A stretch of 64,000 nt of DNA from Epiperipatus broadwayi. Lineage: Eukaryota > Onychophora > Udeonychophora > Euonychophora > Peripatidae. Where the stretch lies: NCBI GenBank assembly GCA_028023455.1, contig JAQFVV010012575.1:1-64000 (forward strand). Reading direction: 5' to 3'. The notes under the pieces are model-generated. The model was given only the letters and a program-made list of their open reading frames with translations. It was not told the DNA's origin and did no database searches. A program made the translations under genes and the position numbers. Positions 1 through 10,830 of the stretch are shown here, in pieces. Every line of letters starts with the position of its first letter. The first letter of the stretch is position 1.

Positions 1-276
1 GCAAGGGTAATACAGAAAAAAATTTTAATTACGTATTTTATTGATAATTAATACATTTATTTGTAATAAATAAGAATAATCTATGACAGACATTTAATAC
101 TATCTATGATCAAAGAAACGCTACTCGTATAACTTTGAAGTGCTATCGTAGTATATCATATCTACAACCTCGAATTTTAATCGAGTAAACAACAAAAAAA
201 AAATAATAAACGTGGTTTTTCTTTCAGACATAAATGGGTATTTAGTTATTCTAGTTAGAGAGTAAAACCAAGGATC

Positions 277-303
277 TATATAAAACAGCCTACGCCCTCA
301 TCA
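277..303 (+). promoter_or_regulatory. Putative TATA-box core promoter
   Basis: TATATAAAA lies at 277-285, and an initiator-like TCACTC has its A at 303, about 26 bases downstream. That is the spacing of a metazoan TATA/Inr promoter. The bases between are less AT-rich than the surroundings. A short leader of about 60 bases runs to an ATG at 363. TATA-like strings are common in AT-rich DNA, so the support comes only from the combination with the initiator and the ORF. Confidence 0.35.
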
Positions 304-362
304 CTCAGCATATAGGAAATTCTTCTTCGTCGTTTTTTTTAAAGGAACAATCGGGAGGTAAA

Positions 363-512
363 ATGATGTTTTTTTTATTTACCTACATATCACTATATAT
401 TATTTACACTAATACTTCTATGATTCGACTTGAGGAAAAGAATAGAATTTTCAGACCTGTAACTTCCAGAGGAATGGTTTATAAAAATAATTTTAATCTA
501 GTTCACGGTTAA
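363..512 (+). CDS. Possible small secreted-peptide ORF or first exon
   Basis: This 49-codon ORF starts with tandem ATGs at 363 and 366, about 60 bases after the putative initiator. Residues 1-19 are strongly hydrophobic (Met, Phe, Leu, Tyr, Ile) and end in T-N-T-S, which resembles a signal peptide. The rest is polar and basic, with an R-P-V-T-S-R-G stretch that could be a processing site. The ORF ends in TAA at 510-512. GTTAAG at 508-513 could be a splice donor, so this may be a first exon instead of a complete gene. I do not recognise the protein. A small neuropeptide-like or secreted precursor is an inference, and chance in AT-rich DNA is the main alternative. Confidence 0.3.
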   Translation: MMFFLFTYISLYIIYTNTSMIRLEEKNRIFRPVTSRGMVYKNNFNLVHG

Positions 513-1810
513 GTAGTTAAGAGTTATCTTATTGATCCAAAGATCTTCATTCTGAATGAGACCTGTATATTTAACTAACAATTGATTTTTGTCTGCTTCT
601 AGCTTTTCCCCCACTCCATTTTATTTGAGATTTTAATGGATTTCTTTGCAAATGTTTTCAGTGAAGAGAAAAATTCTGAAGATTATTATATATTTGTTTG
701 TATATTTGAATTTTATTTTTATTAAAATATTATAATATGTAAGTAGCAATAAATTGCTTTCAAGATAAAGCTTATATATATAAAGACTGATGCAGTTGGA
801 CTCATTGGCCAGGAATGGTTTCAATACTGAATTAATTCTAACTTAAACAAAATAAAGTCAGTTTTGGTCGTTAAATAAGACTAATGTATTGAACAATTGG
901 GTGAATAAAAGTTACAAGATCATCGCAACAACTAATTTTATGATTATTAATTATATATGTAAAGACTCTTATTAGTGTACAATGGTTGTTCATCACTTGC
1001 TAAGTTCTTGATTTCAGTGTAAATCTGAATGATTAAATTTTTTCAGTAGATTTAGAATTTAGTTTTGGTTATCTAGCTCATCACCAAACAAGCTAACACT
1101 CATTATTGATCTATAAATGAGTGCCTAACTATTTTTAACTAAGGAGTAAATAAAGGATGAAAAAATTTTCAAATATTCTGTAATCAGAAATTGGCAAGCC
1201 AAATGAGTGCTGCTTTTCATTTACCGTATTTTAAGAGAAGCTATCAGAGAGATCTTTGTTTTAAGTGGACCATTTAAAAATGCTTTTATTTTATCTTATC
1301 TATCTGTAGGTATATATTAATATCCTTTCAGATAATCAAATTTTAAGTTTAAAAATTGTCCATTATATAGTCTTTATTATAAAATTTAAAATATTAAACC
1401 TAAATGATAATAAACAACTTAAAAATAAATATAATTTACTTCAAACATCAAAACAGTTTGCCTTCCTTATAGGAATCTTAGAAAGATGCCTTCTCTTAAT
1501 AATCATTTGATTATAGAATATTTTATCATGCAGTTATCAAAAAGAACATTTTGATAAGTTTCTTATAAGGGATGAAAACTGGTTTAAATTTTATTTATTA
1601 TTCCAATTGTTTATTATCAATTTTGTTTAAGATTAATATTTTAAATAACTAATATATGCATATTGATATGTGTGATACTGGTTTGTATATAATAATAATG
1701 AATAATCAAACTTTTTTTTTTTTATTTCTTTAAAGGTTCAGCTAGAATTGGAACCAATGGGAGAGTTTTTTTCTCCAGCATCTGATACTCTGCTATTGTA
1801 TTAAAGCATA
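513..1810. other. AT-rich spacer, no gene seen
   Basis: This is AT-rich sequence with long A and T runs. The short minus-strand ORF at 633-824 is rich in Ile, Tyr, Leu and Asn codons, as expected by chance. A stretch near 1108-1160 weakly resembles 12280-12335 and may be an old repeat. I see no coding or RNA feature. Confidence 0.6.
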
Positions 1811-1814
1811 CAAG

Positions 1815-2035
1815 GTTCACCACCATCATCATTGACAACCATTATCAATCCACTGCAGGATGAAGGTCTCGCCAAGTTCAATCCATCTTCTCCGATGCCT
1901 AGTCTCTCGTCTCCATATCAGCCCTGCATACTTTTTTATTTCATCCATTCATCTCACAAGTGGTCTCTTTCTGATGGCGAGCCTTGTCATGCTACTGTAT
2001 TAAATCATACAAGGCCACTCAGTACTATTTCAACT
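1815..2035 (-). pseudogene. RTE-type LINE, C-terminal fragment
   Basis: On the minus strand this reads as the end of an RTE-clade retrotransposon protein: a basic R-P-L-V-R segment, then M-D-E-I-x-K, W-R-R-E, R-R-W-I-E-L and a final F-I-L-Q-W. This matches, nearly residue for residue, the same part of the copy at 9000-9325. A TGA replaces the Trp codon before M-D-E-I, so the copy is dead. A short run of CAT/ATC triplets near 1820-1840 would be the 3-prime tail. It is a 5-prime-truncated insertion. Confidence 0.65.
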
Positions 2036-2524
2036 CTAGCCATGAGTATAGTTAATTTAGAAGCTTTTCTCCATTTAAAATTGTGCTTTATATATAATTT
2101 AGAAAAACTAATTTCAATTTTAAAATCACCAAATGAGATTTCAATATTTTCATGTCATACTCATGGTTGGTATTGAAATAGCATTAATTAAAGTAGATTA
2201 AAATATCAACTGAATTGCTTGCTATTTATTATTTCAACATTAATAATATATAACTTTAAACCACTAAAACATCATATAAGCACCATGTTCTATGCCTACA
2301 CGTGGACATTTTGCTACTGTTTTAACATATAACTTTGTTTAGAAATATTTCCAATTAGTTAAGTTATAATCATTATCAATTGAGCATATATAGAAATAAA
2401 CACAGATGTCATGTGACTTTTTGGAAAAGGTGTATTTTAATATCAGCATATTGCATACTTATTACACTAGTTTTAAAGTGATTTATAAGAATTGTCTCTT
2501 TAATTTATCTTTTTCTATGGTTTT

Positions 2525-2705
2525 TTTCTTTGTTAAAACAGGCAAAACTCACTATATATATTGCCACTTACAACAAGCTAGAGTAATCAATGGATGCCAG
2601 AAGACTTGTGCATAAAATCCCCATCTAGTGCCTATTCATCCAATATCCCCAGACTAGTTTCTGGCTTATGGTCTTCGTCAGTGAGGAGCCTTGGATCTGA
2701 GAGCG
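2525..2705 (-). mobile_element. Family A ribozyme element, degenerate copy
   Basis: This matches the family A unit of 16718-16915: a GGCAAAACTC-like end, then GCCACTTAC, GTAATCAATGGATGCCAGAAG, CCCATCTAGTGCCTA, and the ribozyme block at 2646-2687. On the minus strand that block keeps CUGACGA and GAAAC, but stem II no longer pairs well. A weaker match to the outer end (CACTAAAACATCA) lies near 2260. The copy is old and diverged. Confidence 0.65.
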
Positions 2706-4139
2706 CTGCATCTTTCTTTGTGTAATATCCTTTTATGATTTAAATTAAAGTTAAATTTTTAAAGTTACAATATCTTTAATGATCAAAAAGAATTCAAGAA
2801 CATTAGAGTAATTATTTATAATCTTTACACGTTACATAGTAGCTGGTGTTCATTTAATCTTTTTTCTAAAGATTATCTACATTCACCTAAGTATGATTTT
2901 TTGCATTCTCATATAATTTCATGAATAATATTACTTTTTTATTTTTTAAGTATAATATTTTTAGAATTATTAGTCAATTTGTGCTAATAGTTAAATATGC
3001 AAGAGTTCCCAAAAATCATGAGATGTTTGTTTTTTGTCTACAATTCAGTTGATAATGATTAGAATCCAGGTATTCAAAAATATTTCGTATAAAATTATAT
3101 ATTATTATTTACTTGCAGCATTATTACAAAATTACGAGTGTGGTGAGGCACTAGAAAGAGAAGCTATAATAAATACTTATATGAATCGATAAAATAATTG
3201 ACAGCTGAGTGCTTTCTAGGTGTTTTGCCTCATATTCATAGCCATAAAAAAGAAATAGTGCAGAGTAGAATGTATGTGGCAATATGCAAATTATATTTAA
3301 ATTATTTAATTAGCACAATGTTTGGAAATATCAAAGCAAGTGTCACATCTGTTGATGGAGTTAAAGTTGCAAGTAATAAAGTACGCTTCTTTGATTTTTC
3401 ATTTACAGTTGTTCTTCTCAATGCATACTATTCTAAGGGTTGGAGGGTCAAATATGTGGCCAGTCCTTTTTGAATGTTCCCAAAATATTGATGAATTGTC
3501 ATTATTTTTCTGTGCTTTTTTATATGATTTAACAAATACTTTTTTAACATGTATTTATGTGTTTGTGTGTGATTGAATATAGGTTACTGCCATAATAAAT
3601 AGCATGATCATTATTTCAATGGCATTCTCAAAAATAAGAAAATAAATAAAGTGCTTGTAATTAAATTGATATTTTAAGTTTGTTTAAAAAAATTTTAAAT
3701 AAAGATTTTTATCGGAGTCGTTATTTATAATGAAGGATGTGCACTTTTTAGAGTCGTAATTTACTCTAAAATTGATGCAAACAATATATAATGTAAATAT
3801 AATGCAGCATATAATAATCTAAAGTTATCAGTTCTTCTTTTGATGGAGTTGATTCCAATTAATTTTGAATTGATATTGAATTAGTGAGCTGAGGTCACTT
3901 AGTATTTTTTTGAATATCTATAACACTTTCCACTTGTTTATTGTTACTTTTATTCCTATCTTTCAAGATTATTTATCTTGATCAGTGTATTAGCATAATT
4001 ATCTTTGTGCATACTGTCTTTACCATTAATGTGATTACACTCTATCCATGCAATACAGTGAGTACTACTAAAATCAATTTAACACTAAAGATATCCTTTC
4101 TGAGACATATATATATATTCAAAAAATCAAAATCATGAC
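2706..4139. other. AT-rich spacer with unassigned ORF at 3198-3473
   Basis: There is no recognisable gene. A 91-codon ORF at 3198-3473 has a less skewed composition in its first half (His, Ser, Val, Gly codons), so it could be a decayed coding piece, but I cannot match it to a family. An overlapping ORF at 3322-3576 reads the same DNA in another frame. The rest is AT-rich. Confidence 0.5.
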
Positions 4140-6330
4140 ACTTAATCCTGTGGATACTTGGTTTTCTATCGTCAATACTATTAATTCTATTATACATTTT
4201 TATACGTACAAAAATAAATTTCCAGCTTCAATGTTAACGAAACTAGATATAATTAATCAAAAACTATAAGCCCCATCATGTGATCCTGATACAATACCCT
4301 CTATATTACCTCTGAAACAAGAATATATATAAAAATACCCAGAAAATATTAGCTCACTACCTTTTCACTAAAAAAGCAAAAATATTCTTAGCCCAACCTC
4401 ACAACTGGTCCAAAAGTTATATATGTTGGGCCTTTAGCTATAGAAGCAACAACTTTACTTCCTCCTCCATTATTAAAAATTCTCAACTTATCACTGTAGA
4501 AAATATTTTTACCTCATATCTTTTACCATTTTAAAAACAAATTTTAATCTCTTGAAGCACCTAATATACCCACTTACTTGTTTGGTCACAGTGATGACAA
4601 CTGTGAAATTTGTAAATTTCAAATTGCACTCAAATTAAACTCTTCCCCAGATAGTATTCATCCAGGTTCTCATCCAATCCCTAAATTTATTCTCACTCAT
4701 CTTAGACATTTTACTATCAATATCATTTACAACCTTCTCAATCACCTTTACATTCAAATTCACAAAATTGATCAATTATACCCAATTTCATTGGTATCAT
4801 CTTTAAAAGATAATATTATGCCATCCCCCTTACTAATTTACAATTTATCTCCATGACAACCTTACTAATTAAAACTATTGAAAGTCTGATCAAGGATAAA
4901 AGGAACTTCAATAACTGCTGCAGTCCATGCTCTTTGAAGTAGTCATTGATCAAGTTAGGTAATATAGGAAGTTTGGTCCTGTTGCAATACAGTTGGATAT
5001 TACATCAGCTTTTGACTCAGTTCCAATAACTAAGCTCCTGATATTACTCAAACAACACAACATTCCTACACCAATTCCATATATTCTAGCTAACATCCTC
5101 ACTAATAGAGAAATTCATATAACTCTAAATGTTAAAACAACACCTGGTTTTACTTCTTATAATTCAATACCTCAAGGTTCAGCTTTAGATGTCTTATTTT
5201 TTATTACTTACATTAACCTCTTCTTATTCAAATTGAAAACAATCTTCCTAGTGTCCATGTACCATTTATCAATCCATCTACCAAGCATATCTCATATATG
5301 GATGATCTTGTAATTATTTTTCTTTCTAAACAATGCTTACCACAACTAATTTCTCAACTTGAACAACATACTAAAAACTACTCTAAACTTTAATATGCCT
5401 TAATCATCTGCCTGGAGCATTCTATTTGGCAAAACCATTACTTCCCCTTACACAGCATTTTCTCATAAATTCCTCAGACACCCTATACGTCTTTCAGTCA
5501 ATGAAGTGAGAAACTCTATTCAGATCAAGCTCATATCATTCACAGAAACTACTTTTAATTTTCTTTCATATGCTAAAATTTTTCTAATTAATACACTTAT
5601 CTTTCCCAAAACTATGCACTATTCCTCTATTATTAAATTCACTAATATATTTACCAGGAAAATTAACTCCTTATTCATCAAACTGACCTGGGATAGGAAA
5701 GAAGAAGCTATCAATACAATATCTTCACAAAAACCTTCAAAATTTAATGGGCTATCTATACACTGCATTTCTGTCTTTTTTCTTCAAAAATCATCAGGAT
5801 CCTTGATATTATTTCTTACACTCAAAAATTCATACCTGTCACTCCCATGAATATTCCACCACCAATAAATAGTAAATTCTTAGATGACTTATTCAAGTCA
5901 ATAATGCCTCGTACTTTAACAACCCATACAATATTTGAACAAAAAATTTACTATTATGATGCCTATAATTTACTAAATCAAAATCAAATTGTCATTATAA
6001 AACTCACTCTAAACTTCTCAAACAAATACATTATTCAAAAATTTAAACATTGGTATTCTGAACCTAGTACCTAGATTTTCTTATTAAAATAAATCTGAAT
6101 GCTCTTCCTACCAACAGCTTTTTATCCAAAAGATTGGTCAATGCTAACATAGTTGCCTTTTTCCAATTATGCCAAAAGGGAAGAAGAAACCATTGAACAC
6201 ATCATTTACAATTGTTCTGCATTACAGACAGATACTATTTGTTCAGTTGCACTTTCTCATTCTCCTCTTTATGCTCTTATCAATGGCATGAACATATCTT
6301 CATACTTTTCACAGTGTGGTTCTTGAAGTA
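4140..6330 (+). pseudogene. Decayed non-LTR retrotransposon (LINE) with RT and C-terminal Cys/His finger
   Basis: Several frames together spell one reverse transcriptase. At 4993-5215 it reads D-I-T-S-A-F-D-S-V, N-I-L-T-N-R and I-P-Q-G-S. The catalytic box Y-M-D-D-L follows at about 5290-5320, in another frame. The 5506-5790 segment (K-I-N-S-L-F-I, then W-D-R-K-E) looks like an RT thumb. At 6165-6225 E-E-E-T-I-E-H-I-I-Y-N-C looks like a C-terminal zinc-finger (zf-RVT) motif. Fingers-region text (P-D-S-I-H-P) lies near 4650. The thumb and finger suggest an L1/Tx1-related clade, but the palm looks Jockey/R1-like, so the clade is open. Many frameshifts and stops make it inactive. The 5-prime end is missing or too decayed to see. 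Confidence 0.7.
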
Positions 6331-6589
6331 TCATTTTGTCTACAGTCCTACATCTTCTTTTTATTTCTAATCATCAGTTTGTGCTCTTTCAATCACTTTT
6401 CAATGAGGCAATTTGTTTCACCAATATACTTCTTTACATATTCACATAGTACTTCATAGATGCAGTTTTTGTTCTTTACAATTTGAAGTTTGGGTTTTGT
6501 AGATGTTAAAATTCCTTGTAATATAATATGGTATTGGAAAGCTATTCTGGAGTTATATAGATACAGTATCAAGAATTATTTTTGTTGTT

Positions 6590-7240
6590 GTTGCCTATTT
6601 AAGGTTCTCTTAATGCTACTTGTAATTAGAAGGTATTTGAACTCAAACTTTCAAACTCCCTACAACTACCCACTCCATCTTATGCAATTGAAGCACATGA
6701 CCATGTACATGTGAAAAATATAAATGATCTTCAATGTATGTATTTTGTGCTGAACCAGCATTCACCAGCTAGTCTAGAGCATCATCTTCCACACACACAT
6801 ATATATAATCAATGCTCAGTTTATGTTAAGATACTAAATCTTCAAACTTTAAGTGACAAGTTTCTTCACCATCCAACTCTTCAGTCATCATATTGAAGGG
6901 CTTTGAGTGTTCCATCATCAGATTTTTAATGATATGGATGGCTGAAGAGTGGAGAAGATTGAAGCCCGACCATTAATGTTTGAAGATTTGTTTTTCTTAA
7001 TATAAACTTAGCACTTATTATATATATGTGTGTGTGGGAGAGAGTGATTTGGACCAACTTATAAGTGCTGGTTCAGCATGAAATGCATATATTGGAGATC
7101 ATATATCTTTTCCACATATATGTGGTCATGTGTGTTAGTTGTCTAAGTTGGAGTGGATAGTTGCAGGAAGCTTGAAAGTCTGAGTTCAAATTCCTTCTGA
7201 TTACATTAAGTTCATTATAGATAACATTCTTGTATTTAAA
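6590..7240. mobile_element. Family B fold-back element (inverted dimer) beside a Penelope fragment
   Basis: Two family B units lie head-to-head with the inversion centre near 6895. The minus-strand unit is 6600-6895 and the plus-strand unit about 6896-7240. Shared blocks are TTTGAACTC / GAGTTCAAA at the outer ends, the CCAGCATT / GTGCTGGTTCAGCA ribozyme stem, and TCCATCATCAGAT near the centre. The ribozyme cores are damaged: CUUAUAA on the plus arm and an altered stem on the minus arm. The right unit runs straight into the 3-prime side of a minus-strand Penelope fragment at 7255, which suggests family B is, or derives from, the terminal repeat (pLTR) of a Penelope-like element. Confidence 0.75.
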
Positions 7241-7254
7241 TATTAATGATAGTT

Positions 7255-7990
7255 GATGCATCATAATTCTTCATAAGAGTTTATTCAATGTAGATCTTTT
7301 CTTTTTCCAAATTACTTGTTTTGACTTCTTTTGCTCTATTCCATAGTGATAATGTAATTCTGTGTTTTGTGTTTCTAATATCATTAGGTGTATATGCCAA
7401 ATATTTTTCTCTGTCTGTAGGTTTTCTGTAAATTGTAATTTTGAATTTGGCATGAAGGAATTTTTCACAAGAACTTCTAAAAATGCCAATGTTTGTTCTT
7501 ATTCTGATTCTATTACAAATTTAATCAAAGGTGATATGATGTTGATGTATGTCCAAAAACTTGGTAATAGTGCTTTATTGTCTGACCATTCAAATTTTAC
7601 GCAGATAGTTCATCTATGGAAATATTTCTAATCAGGCGTGACAGTTATGAGCCCATGCCTATCCCTTAATTTTGCTAAAAGAATTCCCTGTTATACTGAA
7701 AGTATGTTGTTATTATGAAGAATGTTAATAATTTCATTATAATATTAATAGGAAGAATATCTCTAGATTGTAAACTATTATTATTGTTTAATCTTTTCCT
7801 TACAATCGATAATGCTTCATCAAAGGGTACACTTAAGAATAAACTTTCCACATGAAAGCTTACCAATACACAAGTTCTTTTAATTTTTATGATCTTGGTT
7901 AATTGTATAAAGAATTTAAAATCCTTGTCAAAGGACTGTGTTCTGTATGGTAAAAGACTAAGAATCTTGAAAAGATTGTTAGTTCCAGAA
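7255..7990 (-). pseudogene. Penelope-like element RT, minus-strand arm of an inverted pair
   Basis: On the minus strand 7866-7675 reads V-S-F-H-V-E-S-L-F, P-F-D-E-A-L, then L-T-F-F-I-I-T-T-Y-F-Q-Y-N. This is the diagnostic Penelope RT segment usually seen as SFDVxSLFTNVP followed by TYFxYNG. Further 3-prime, 7489-7271 has F-L-E-V-L-V and remnants of the YRKPTHT block, then N-T-E-L-H-Y. Frameshifts and stops make it dead. It pairs as an inverted repeat with 8010-8790, centre near 7985, so two 5-prime-truncated copies sit head-to-head. The C-terminal GIY-YIG endonuclease is absent from this arm, which ends against family B. Confidence 0.8.
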
Positions 7991-8995
7991 ATTTCTTCTC
8001 AAAGTTTTTAATTCTTTAGCATACAGGACACAGTCCTTTGTCATGGATTTTTAAGCAATGTGCAGAATTAACCAAGAACATGAAAATTGAAAAAGCTGGC
8101 ATATTGGTAACCTTTCATGTTTTGTAATTGTATCCAGTGATGAAGCATCATATATTGTAAGGAAAAGACTAAATAACAATAATAGTTTACAAACCAGAGC
8201 AGTTCTTTCTATTGATAGTATAATGGAATTGTTAATTCTGCATAACAATAGCATTCTTTCAATAAAACATGAAATTCATCTAACAAAATTAAAGGTTACC
8301 TATGGGTTCATAATAATCACCCCTGATTAGTGACATTTACACAGAAGAATTTGAAACTACAGCTGTAAATATTATTCAATGTCCACCACAGTTTCACTTT
8401 GTATGTTGTGGATACATTTGTTGTATGGCTTCATAGTGAAGCATTACTACAAACATTTTGGATATATTTCAACAACTTATTCTTTCAATTAAATTCACAA
8501 TAGAATCAGAAAAGGAACAAAAATTGTCATTTTTAGATGTTCTTGTGACAAAACTCCCTCATGGCAAAAAATAAAATAAAAATTTATAGAAAGTCCCCCA
8601 CTTACCCACACACACACAGGAAAATATTTGGCATATATACCCAATCACACCTGAAACTCAACACATGGAGTTATATCATCACTATGGAATAGAACAAAAG
8701 AAGTTTAAAGTAATAACCTGGAAAAGTAAAAAAATTACATTGAACAAATCCTTATGAAAAATAATTATCCATCAACTATCATTAAGTAAACCATAAAATG
8801 ACAACAAAAATAAACATCAACAAAAAAATCAATTATTGATATTGTAGTATATTTATGCATACTGGGAATAGCAGGCAACCCAAAAAAATATGTAAACAAT
8901 ATATATCACATTGCAAGGAATTTTACCAGCTATAAAATCTAAGCTTCAAAAGTTGAAAAACAAAAACTACATCTGTGAAATACCATGTGAATGTC
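7990..8995 (+). pseudogene. Penelope-like element RT, plus-strand arm
   Basis: This is the same element as the preceding minus-strand copy, on the plus strand. Recognisable blocks in order are M-G-S then L-I-S-D-I-Y-T-E-E-F-E (about 8300-8355), the palm remnant Y-V-V-D-T-F-V-V-W (8400-8430, normally YVDDTFVVW, so one catalytic Asp is lost), F-T-I-E-S-E (8493-8515), F-L-D-V-L-V-T-K (8530-8553), T-H-T-G-K-Y-L near 8610-8630, and the linker K-N-Y-I-C-E-I-P-C-E-C at 8960-8995, which in intact elements leads into the GIY-YIG domain. At 8995 it is interrupted by an RTE fragment. It is frameshifted and inactive. Confidence 0.85.
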
Positions 8996-8999
8996 ATCA

Positions 9000-9325
9000 T
9001 CATCAACCATTACCAATCCACTGCAATATGAAGGTCTCTCTGAGTTCAATCCATCTTCTCTGATCTTTAGCTTCTCTTCTCCACATCACTCTTGCACACT
9101 TTCTTATTTCATCCATCCATCTTACATGCGGCCTCTTTCTGGGTCTTTTACAATCTCTTGGAATCCCATTTAAGATTTCAATTGTCCATCTATTATCATC
9201 TCTTCTAGCAATATCCAGCCCAACTCCACTTCAGACTTTTAATTTTTTCAATGAGGTCAGTAACACCTGGTTGTTCTCTTACCGATATATTGTGTTTTCG
9301 ACCTCTTCTTGTTACGTGTTGCTGA
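9000..9325 (-). pseudogene. RTE-type LINE 3-prime fragment inserted into the Penelope copy
   Basis: The minus strand reads V-T-D-L-I-E-K-I-K-S-L-K-W-S-W-A-G, then R-D-D-N-R-W-T-I-E-I-L, I-P-R-D-C-K-R-P, R-W-M-D-E-I-R-K-C-A, W-R-R-E and F-I-L-Q-W. This is the standard RTE-clade C-terminus. A short CATCAT run at 8994-9005 is the 3-prime tail. It lies exactly where the Penelope GIY-YIG core should be, so the RTE insertion is younger than the Penelope copy. It is 5-prime truncated, with a stop in place of the residue after W-A-G-Y. Confidence 0.8.
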
Positions 9326-9600
9326 GATAAGTTGCCCAATTGAATGAGCATAATCTGATGATTAAAAAAGAGAAAATAGACATATTCGAAGTGGCAGATC
9401 ATGTATATACCCATGATCACATGTTCTGTTGGGAAAATTCAATAATATTGGATAGTGAGGAAAAAGTACAAAGAAAAAAATTCAAAGAAACTGGTTACAT
9501 AATAATAGCAAATAACCTCACACATCAACTTGGCATAATAATACATAATGTCTGAAGGCCACTAATTAACTTTGTCTTAAGAAAAGTGGAGAAATCAGAA
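9326..9600 (+). pseudogene. Penelope-like element GIY-YIG endonuclease, C-terminal part
   Basis: The open frame at 9340-9555 reads V-A-D-H-V-Y, G-H-like D-H-M, W-E-N, I-L-D-S-E, K-K-F-K-E-T-G-Y-I-I and a final G-I-I-I-H-N-V. This fits the C-terminal half of the GIY-YIG domain of animal Penelope-like elements (VADHV..H..W....ILDSE....RK.KE..YI). It continues the Penelope copy across the RTE insertion. The GIY and YIG strands and the catalytic Arg are missing, lost at or replaced by the insertion, so no endonuclease activity is expected. Confidence 0.7.
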
Positions 9601-9709
9601 GAGCCCTCATCGATAAGCATATGAAATTCCTATTGATTGTTATACTTTACAGAATATTCTAACTGACTAGTGATTTATCTTAAATTCATATTCACATGAT
9701 TACCATTAA

Positions 9710-10555
9710 CACAGTAGAAACTCTTCAGCCACTAATGCCACCCAATGCAAGCCATAATAATAAATAGATTCTAGAAGGTTAGTGCATTAAATCCCTATCT
9801 AATGCCTACTCAAGAAATATCAGACTAATTTATAGCTTGTGGCTATCATCAGTTAGGAGCTTGAATCTGAGAGCACTGCACCTAAATGTAGGATCTACCA
9901 CAATTCTCCAGAAGCCATCTTTAATCTATTTAATTAACTACAAAGCTAATTAATCAAGGTGGCTGCTGGAGAGTTGCAATTAGAGCCTAAGATCTAGAAA
10001 TAGTTCTCTCAAATCTCCTCGCTGATGAAACTCACAAGCAAGAAACTAGTCTGGTGAAATTGGATGAGTAAGCATTAGACAGGGATTTTATGCACAAACC
10101 TTCTAGCATTCATTGATTATTATGGCTTGTACTAGTGGAATTATTGTCTTGAGAATTTGTTGATGTTTTAGGAGCTTGGATAAGCATAGGAATGTGATGT
10201 TTTAGTGGTTTTATACTAATCCCACCCATAGGATAATGGTAACTTTGATAAGACTCTAAAATGTATAAATACTGAATTGTTTTCAGACCTGTATGACTAT
10301 ATAAGCTAATTAACTTGGATTGAAAACATTATGGTGTTTTCATCGTGAGTCGCTGCTGGAATGTTGCATTGAATTCTAATATCTAAGTGCAGTGCTCTCA
10401 GATCCCAAACTCATAATTGATGAAAGCCACAAACTAGAAACTAGTCTGGGAATATTGGATGAGTAGAGCATTAGATAGGAATTTTATGCTCAAACTTTCT
10501 AGCATCCATTGATTATTATGGCTTGCAAGAGCAACACTACTGTCTGGAGAGTTTG
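9710..10555. mobile_element. Family A cluster: inverted pair plus head-to-tail unit
   Basis: A minus-strand family A unit (9710-9950) faces a plus-strand unit (9960-10150), which is followed head-to-tail by a second plus unit (10160-10555). The AGAAACTAGT ribozyme landmark recurs at 10041 and 10436, a 395-bp spacing, which shows the tandem unit. Ribozyme cores are damaged: stem II is lost in the first plus unit, and AUUGAUGA replaces the core in the second. The cluster begins about 110 bases after the end of the plus-strand Penelope coding piece, so it occupies the place of a 3-prime Penelope terminal repeat. Confidence 0.75.
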
Positions 10556-10830
10556 CATAATGTTTTAAATTCAATATTCATGATTATAAAGATCCAGGTT
10601 GAATTCCCATGCTAGTACTGTCACTGGTCAGGTCATCAACTCCTGAAGAAGAGAGAATAAAATCACTGTGTTATATACTAATTTGTGTGTTATTACTAAT
10701 ACTTGAATGTCTTTGAAAGGTTTAAATAAAGTTTGAATTTTTTAAAACACATTTAAAGTTCAGTAGTAGATGATGAAAATTGTACAACATATAATTACTA
10801 TTAAAATGACATCATCTCAAATTTTCAGAC
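10556..10830 (+). repeat. Dispersed repeat F, copy 1
   Basis: The stretch with TCACTGGTCAG, GAAGAGAGAATAAAATCA, GTTATTACTAATA and AGATGATGAAAAT matches 53871-54085 in the same order. In both places it directly follows a family A copy, so A and F may have moved or duplicated together. A B-box-like GGTTGAATTCCC near 10600 hints at a tRNA-derived part but is not conclusive. Confidence 0.5.
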
